NCBI RefSeq assembly: GCF_000021805.1
Contig: NC_011726.1
Span: forward strand, 2,046,001-2,110,000
Direction of reading: 5' to 3'
Source of the DNA: Rippkaea orientalis PCC 8801
GTDB lineage: Bacteria; Cyanobacteriota; Cyanobacteriia; Cyanobacteriales; Microcystaceae
Length of the DNA stretch: 64,000 nucleotides
Positions 63,338 to 64,000 of this stretch are shown here, in pieces. How positions within the stretch are numbered: the first letter of the stretch is position 1; each line of letters begins with the position of its first letter. Below the pieces are notes generated by a model. That model searched no databases, was not told where the DNA came from, and saw only the letters and a program-made list of their open reading frames with translations. The translations under genes were made by a program, and so were the position numbers.

Positions 63338-64000
63338 ATGAAAAAAATCATTAAAAACTTAGCTAAAAAACTACCTTATTTGAAATCAGTTTTGCTTAAA
63401 GCAGAAGAAAGAGATATCTTAATGAATGCTCTGGGTTTTCCCCCTGGACACTTTTATTCACCTATTCCCTCGATTGAGGAAATTAAACAAAAACAGGACA
63501 AAATATTTGGTAATTTTCCTCAAACACTTCCAGGTATTAATCTGAATATTGAGGAACAATTAGACTTACTGAAAACCTTTAAACCTTATTACGATGAGCA
63601 ACCCTTTACAAGTCACAAAGTAGAGGGCTTAAGATATTATTTTGAGAATGGCTTCTATAGTTATTCTGATGCTATATTCCTTTATTGTATGATCAGATAT
63701 ACACAGCCACAAAAAATCATAGAAATTGGATCAGGTTATTCATCTTGCATAATGTTAGATACTAATCAACTTTTTTTAAATAATAGGGCATCATGCACAT
63801 TCATTGAACCCTATCCAGATAGATTATTCTCCCTAGTAAAATCTGAAAATAACACTCAGTTTAATCTCATTGAAAAACCCTTGCAAGATGTTGATATTGA
63901 GCTATTTCAGGAATTATCTGCTAATGATATTTTATTTATTGACTCAACCCATGTATCTAAAGTAAATAGCGATGTAAATTATATTTTATTCGATATACTT
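63338..64000 (+). CDS. Class I SAM-dependent methyltransferase-like protein (3' end outside window)
   Basis: My reading from ATG 63338 (MKKIIKNLAKKLPYLKSV...) stays open to the window edge (221 codons). KIIEIGSGYSSCIMLD (about 127-142) is the AdoMet-binding motif I, FIEPYPDRL follows, and ILFIDSTHVSKVNSDVNY (about 197-214) resembles motif II and the acidic loop of class I methyltransferases often found in surface-polysaccharide or glycan clusters. The acceptor is unknown. A spacer of 92 bp and a terminator separate it from ndhH. Confidence 0.75.
   Translation, partial: MKKIIKNLAKKLPYLKSVLLKAEERDILMNALGFPPGHFYSPIPSIEEIKQKQDKIFGNFPQTLPGINLNIEEQLDLLKTFKPYYDEQPFTSHKVEGLRYYFENGFYSYSDAIFLYCMIRYTQPQKIIEIGSGYSSCIMLDTNQLFLNNRASCTFIEPYPDRLFSLVKSENNTQFNLIEKPLQDVDIELFQELSANDILFIDSTHVSKVNSDVNYILFDIL

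Overview
The window is chromosomal DNA from a unicellular cyanobacterium. It carries psbA (photosystem II D1), petJ (cytochrome c6), ndhH, ycf34 and many small families known mainly from cyanobacteria (DUF4327, DUF3110, DUF2808, PEP-CTERM proteins). The octamer GCGATCGC (HIP1) recurs throughout, and the DNA is AT-rich. A Mo-nitrogenase C-terminal-domain protein at 3976 and the overall gene set suggest a Cyanothece/Crocosphaera/Rippkaea-like organism. The genus is inference only.

Layout. 1-5.6 kb: 5' part of a CCA-adding enzyme, ycf34, an apparently truncated small gene overlapped by a convergent DUF4143-type ATPase, then conserved cyanobacterial hypotheticals. 5.8-16.4 kb is the accessory part: a PhoX-like PEP-CTERM protein, a putative RiPP locus (GG-leader, Cys-rich precursor plus a LanM-like protein), a DUF6916/GNAT/tail-collar trio, a PhoA-type PEP-CTERM phosphatase, another PEP-CTERM protein and an IS630-derived MITE. 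16.6-37.5 kb is mostly housekeeping (argD, tsaB, recN, prfC, cbbY-like, queC, hemC), with an orphan adenine methylase, a 42-codon membrane peptide overlapping the recN stop, and an intact IS630 element that splits a secreted-protein gene inside its signal peptide. 37.8-45.2 kb: a solute-binding lipoprotein/MscS/MarC operon, petJ, a SpoIID-like protein and psbA. 45.3-58.8 kb: three intact Uma2 genes and one broken one, a DUF29 gene destroyed by an IS605-type tnpB remnant, speE, proA, a secreted superoxide dismutase, a helicase, yebC, hpnA, a WspD-like CheW and an ABC ATPase. 59-64 kb: DUF3110, murQ, a site-2 protease, ndhH and the start of a methyltransferase.

The most interesting locus is the LanM-like gene at 8077-11313 with the precursor at 7691-7897. 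The cyclase half keeps three putative zinc cysteines in the CCG arrangement of ProcM-like enzymes. In the dehydratase half, the residues expected for Ser/Thr phosphorylation (Asp-x-His-x-x-Asn) and elimination (Arg...Thr) read Asn-x-Gln-x-x-Asp and Lys...Ala. The precursor has its own good promoter. This is either a catalytically altered lanthipeptide synthetase or a different use of the LanM scaffold.

Mobile and repeat content is modest but layered. There is one full IS630 element, one MITE with the same ends, one 5'-truncated tnpB, one orphan IS605-like end hairpin, a dispersed family of palindromes centred on GTGGGCAATGCCCAC-like cores, and a heptamer tandem repeat abutting a start codon. 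I found no convincing tRNA, rRNA or CRISPR array.
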